Source: Phycisphaerales bacterium
GTDB taxonomy: Bacteria > Planctomycetota > Phycisphaerae > Phycisphaerales > UBA1924
Direction of reading: 5' to 3'
NCBI GenBank assembly: GCA_019747615.1
Contig: JAIEQQ010000737.1
Coordinates: 1-7,122, forward strand
Length of the DNA: 7,122 bases
Every line of letters starts with the position of its first letter. Within the stretch, counting starts at the first letter, position 1. Positions 6,754-7,122 of the stretch are shown piece by piece. The notes beneath the pieces were generated by a model. It was given only the letters and a program-made list of their open reading frames with translations. It had not been told where the DNA came from and did not search any database. The translations under genes and the position numbers were made by a program.

Positions 6754-6765
6754 TAGACTCGGCTC
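6754..6765 (+). promoter_or_regulatory. putative -10 box for leaderless FabZ-like gene transcript
   Basis: TAGACT (6754-6759) is followed by six bases (CGGCTC) and the ATG at 6766. The hexamer is identical to the one before zwf, and the downstream CGG is shared with the M16 and thiD2E sites. No recognisable -35 lies 17-18 bases upstream. The rest of the 101-base gap to recO is GC-rich and shows nothing else. Confidence 0.45.
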
Positions 6766-7122
6766 ATGCACTTCAATCTGGTGGACGCGGTGCTCGAGCG
6801 CACCGAAGCAAGCATCACGACGATCAAGCAGGTTTCTCGGGCCGAGGAGTACCTTCAGGATCACTTTGCGGACTTCCCGGTGTTGCCGGGCGTGCTGATG
6901 CTGGAGTCGATGGTGCAGGCGGCGCGGGCGATGATCGATGCGGGCGACCGCGAGGCCGGGCGGCCGGCGCGCCGGATGGTGCTCGGCGGCGTGCGGGCGT
7001 TGAAGTACGGGACGTTTGTGCGCCCGGGGCATTCGATCCGCGTCGTGGTGGGCGTTCACAAGCGAGACGACGGCGCTGGGACGATTGAGTTCAAGGGGCA
7101 GGCGACGCTGATCGCGCCGGGG
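6766..7122 (+). CDS. FabZ-like 3-hydroxyacyl-ACP dehydratase, hotdog fold (partial; runs off the right edge)
   Basis: A likely 3-hydroxyacyl-ACP dehydratase, which would remove water from beta-hydroxyacyl-ACP during fatty acid elongation in the cytoplasm. The frame is open for 119 codons to the window end; FabZ proteins are usually about 140-160 residues, so most is present. The segment DHFADFPVLPGVLMLESMVQ (residues 32-51) matches the FabZ active-site region. His33 and Glu47 are spaced 14 apart, as the catalytic pair of FabZ is. KYGTFVRPGHSIRV at about 80-93 fits the later hotdog strands with their Pro-Gly turn. FabZ's usual HFP is HFA here, so a FabA/FabZ-related dehydratase acting on another acyl chain is possible. 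ATG 6766 is chosen because it gives a normal N-terminus and TAGACT ends 6 bases upstream. It is divergent from recO; what follows is outside the window. Confidence 0.85.
   Translation, partial: MHFNLVDAVLERTEASITTIKQVSRAEEYLQDHFADFPVLPGVLMLESMVQAARAMIDAGDREAGRPARRMVLGGVRALKYGTFVRPGHSIRVVVGVHKRDDGAGTIEFKGQATLIAPG

Noticed and set aside
1..7122. tRNA, rRNA, CRISPR array, insertion sequence or phage genes
   Set aside because: No cloverleaf, direct-repeat array, transposase or terminal repeats were seen; the window is filled with housekeeping genes of uniform composition.

Overview
This GC-rich window (roughly two thirds G+C by eye) is ordinary, densely packed bacterial chromosome. It holds five complete protein genes plus one gene cut at each end. 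There are no RNA genes, mobile elements or CRISPR arrays, and no gap between genes exceeds about 100 bases. The protein flavour (an HDOD protein with a decayed GGDEF domain, a ThiD2-ThiE fusion, an M16 protease) and the lack of Shine-Dalgarno sites suggest a Planctomycetota genome, perhaps Phycisphaerae. That placement is an impression, not a demonstrated assignment.

Layout. Positions 1-194 (-) are the start of pgl, 6-phosphogluconolactonase. Positions 234-1817 (-) are zwf, glucose-6-phosphate dehydrogenase, so the first two steps of the oxidative pentose phosphate pathway lie together. Divergent from zwf, 1881-2987 (+) encodes a ThiD2-ThiE fusion that would carry out two consecutive steps of thiamine phosphate synthesis. 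Positions 3034-4263 (+) encode an M16 zinc protease. Converging on it, 4295-5779 (-) encodes an HDOD protein with a degenerate GGDEF domain. Upstream of that on the same strand, 5849-6664 (-) is recO. Divergent from recO, 6766 to the window end (+) encodes a FabZ-like hotdog dehydratase.

The most striking pattern is at the starts. None of the seven genes has a recognisable ribosome binding site. Four have a TANNNT hexamer exactly 6 bases before the start codon (pgl, M16, recO, FabZ-like). The same hexamer sits 5 bases before the best start of thiD2E and 8 bases before zwf. This is the arrangement expected of a -10 box whose transcript begins at, or within about two bases of, the start codon, i.e. 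leaderless or near-leaderless mRNAs. It implies that most genes here, including pgl just behind zwf, have their own promoter. The HDOD gene is the one exception, and it could be read through from recO.

I see no clear undescribed multi-gene system. The points worth following up are the recurrent start-site motif, the face-to-face zwf/thiD2E promoters, the degenerate GGDEF domain, and a near-palindrome over the recO stop codon.
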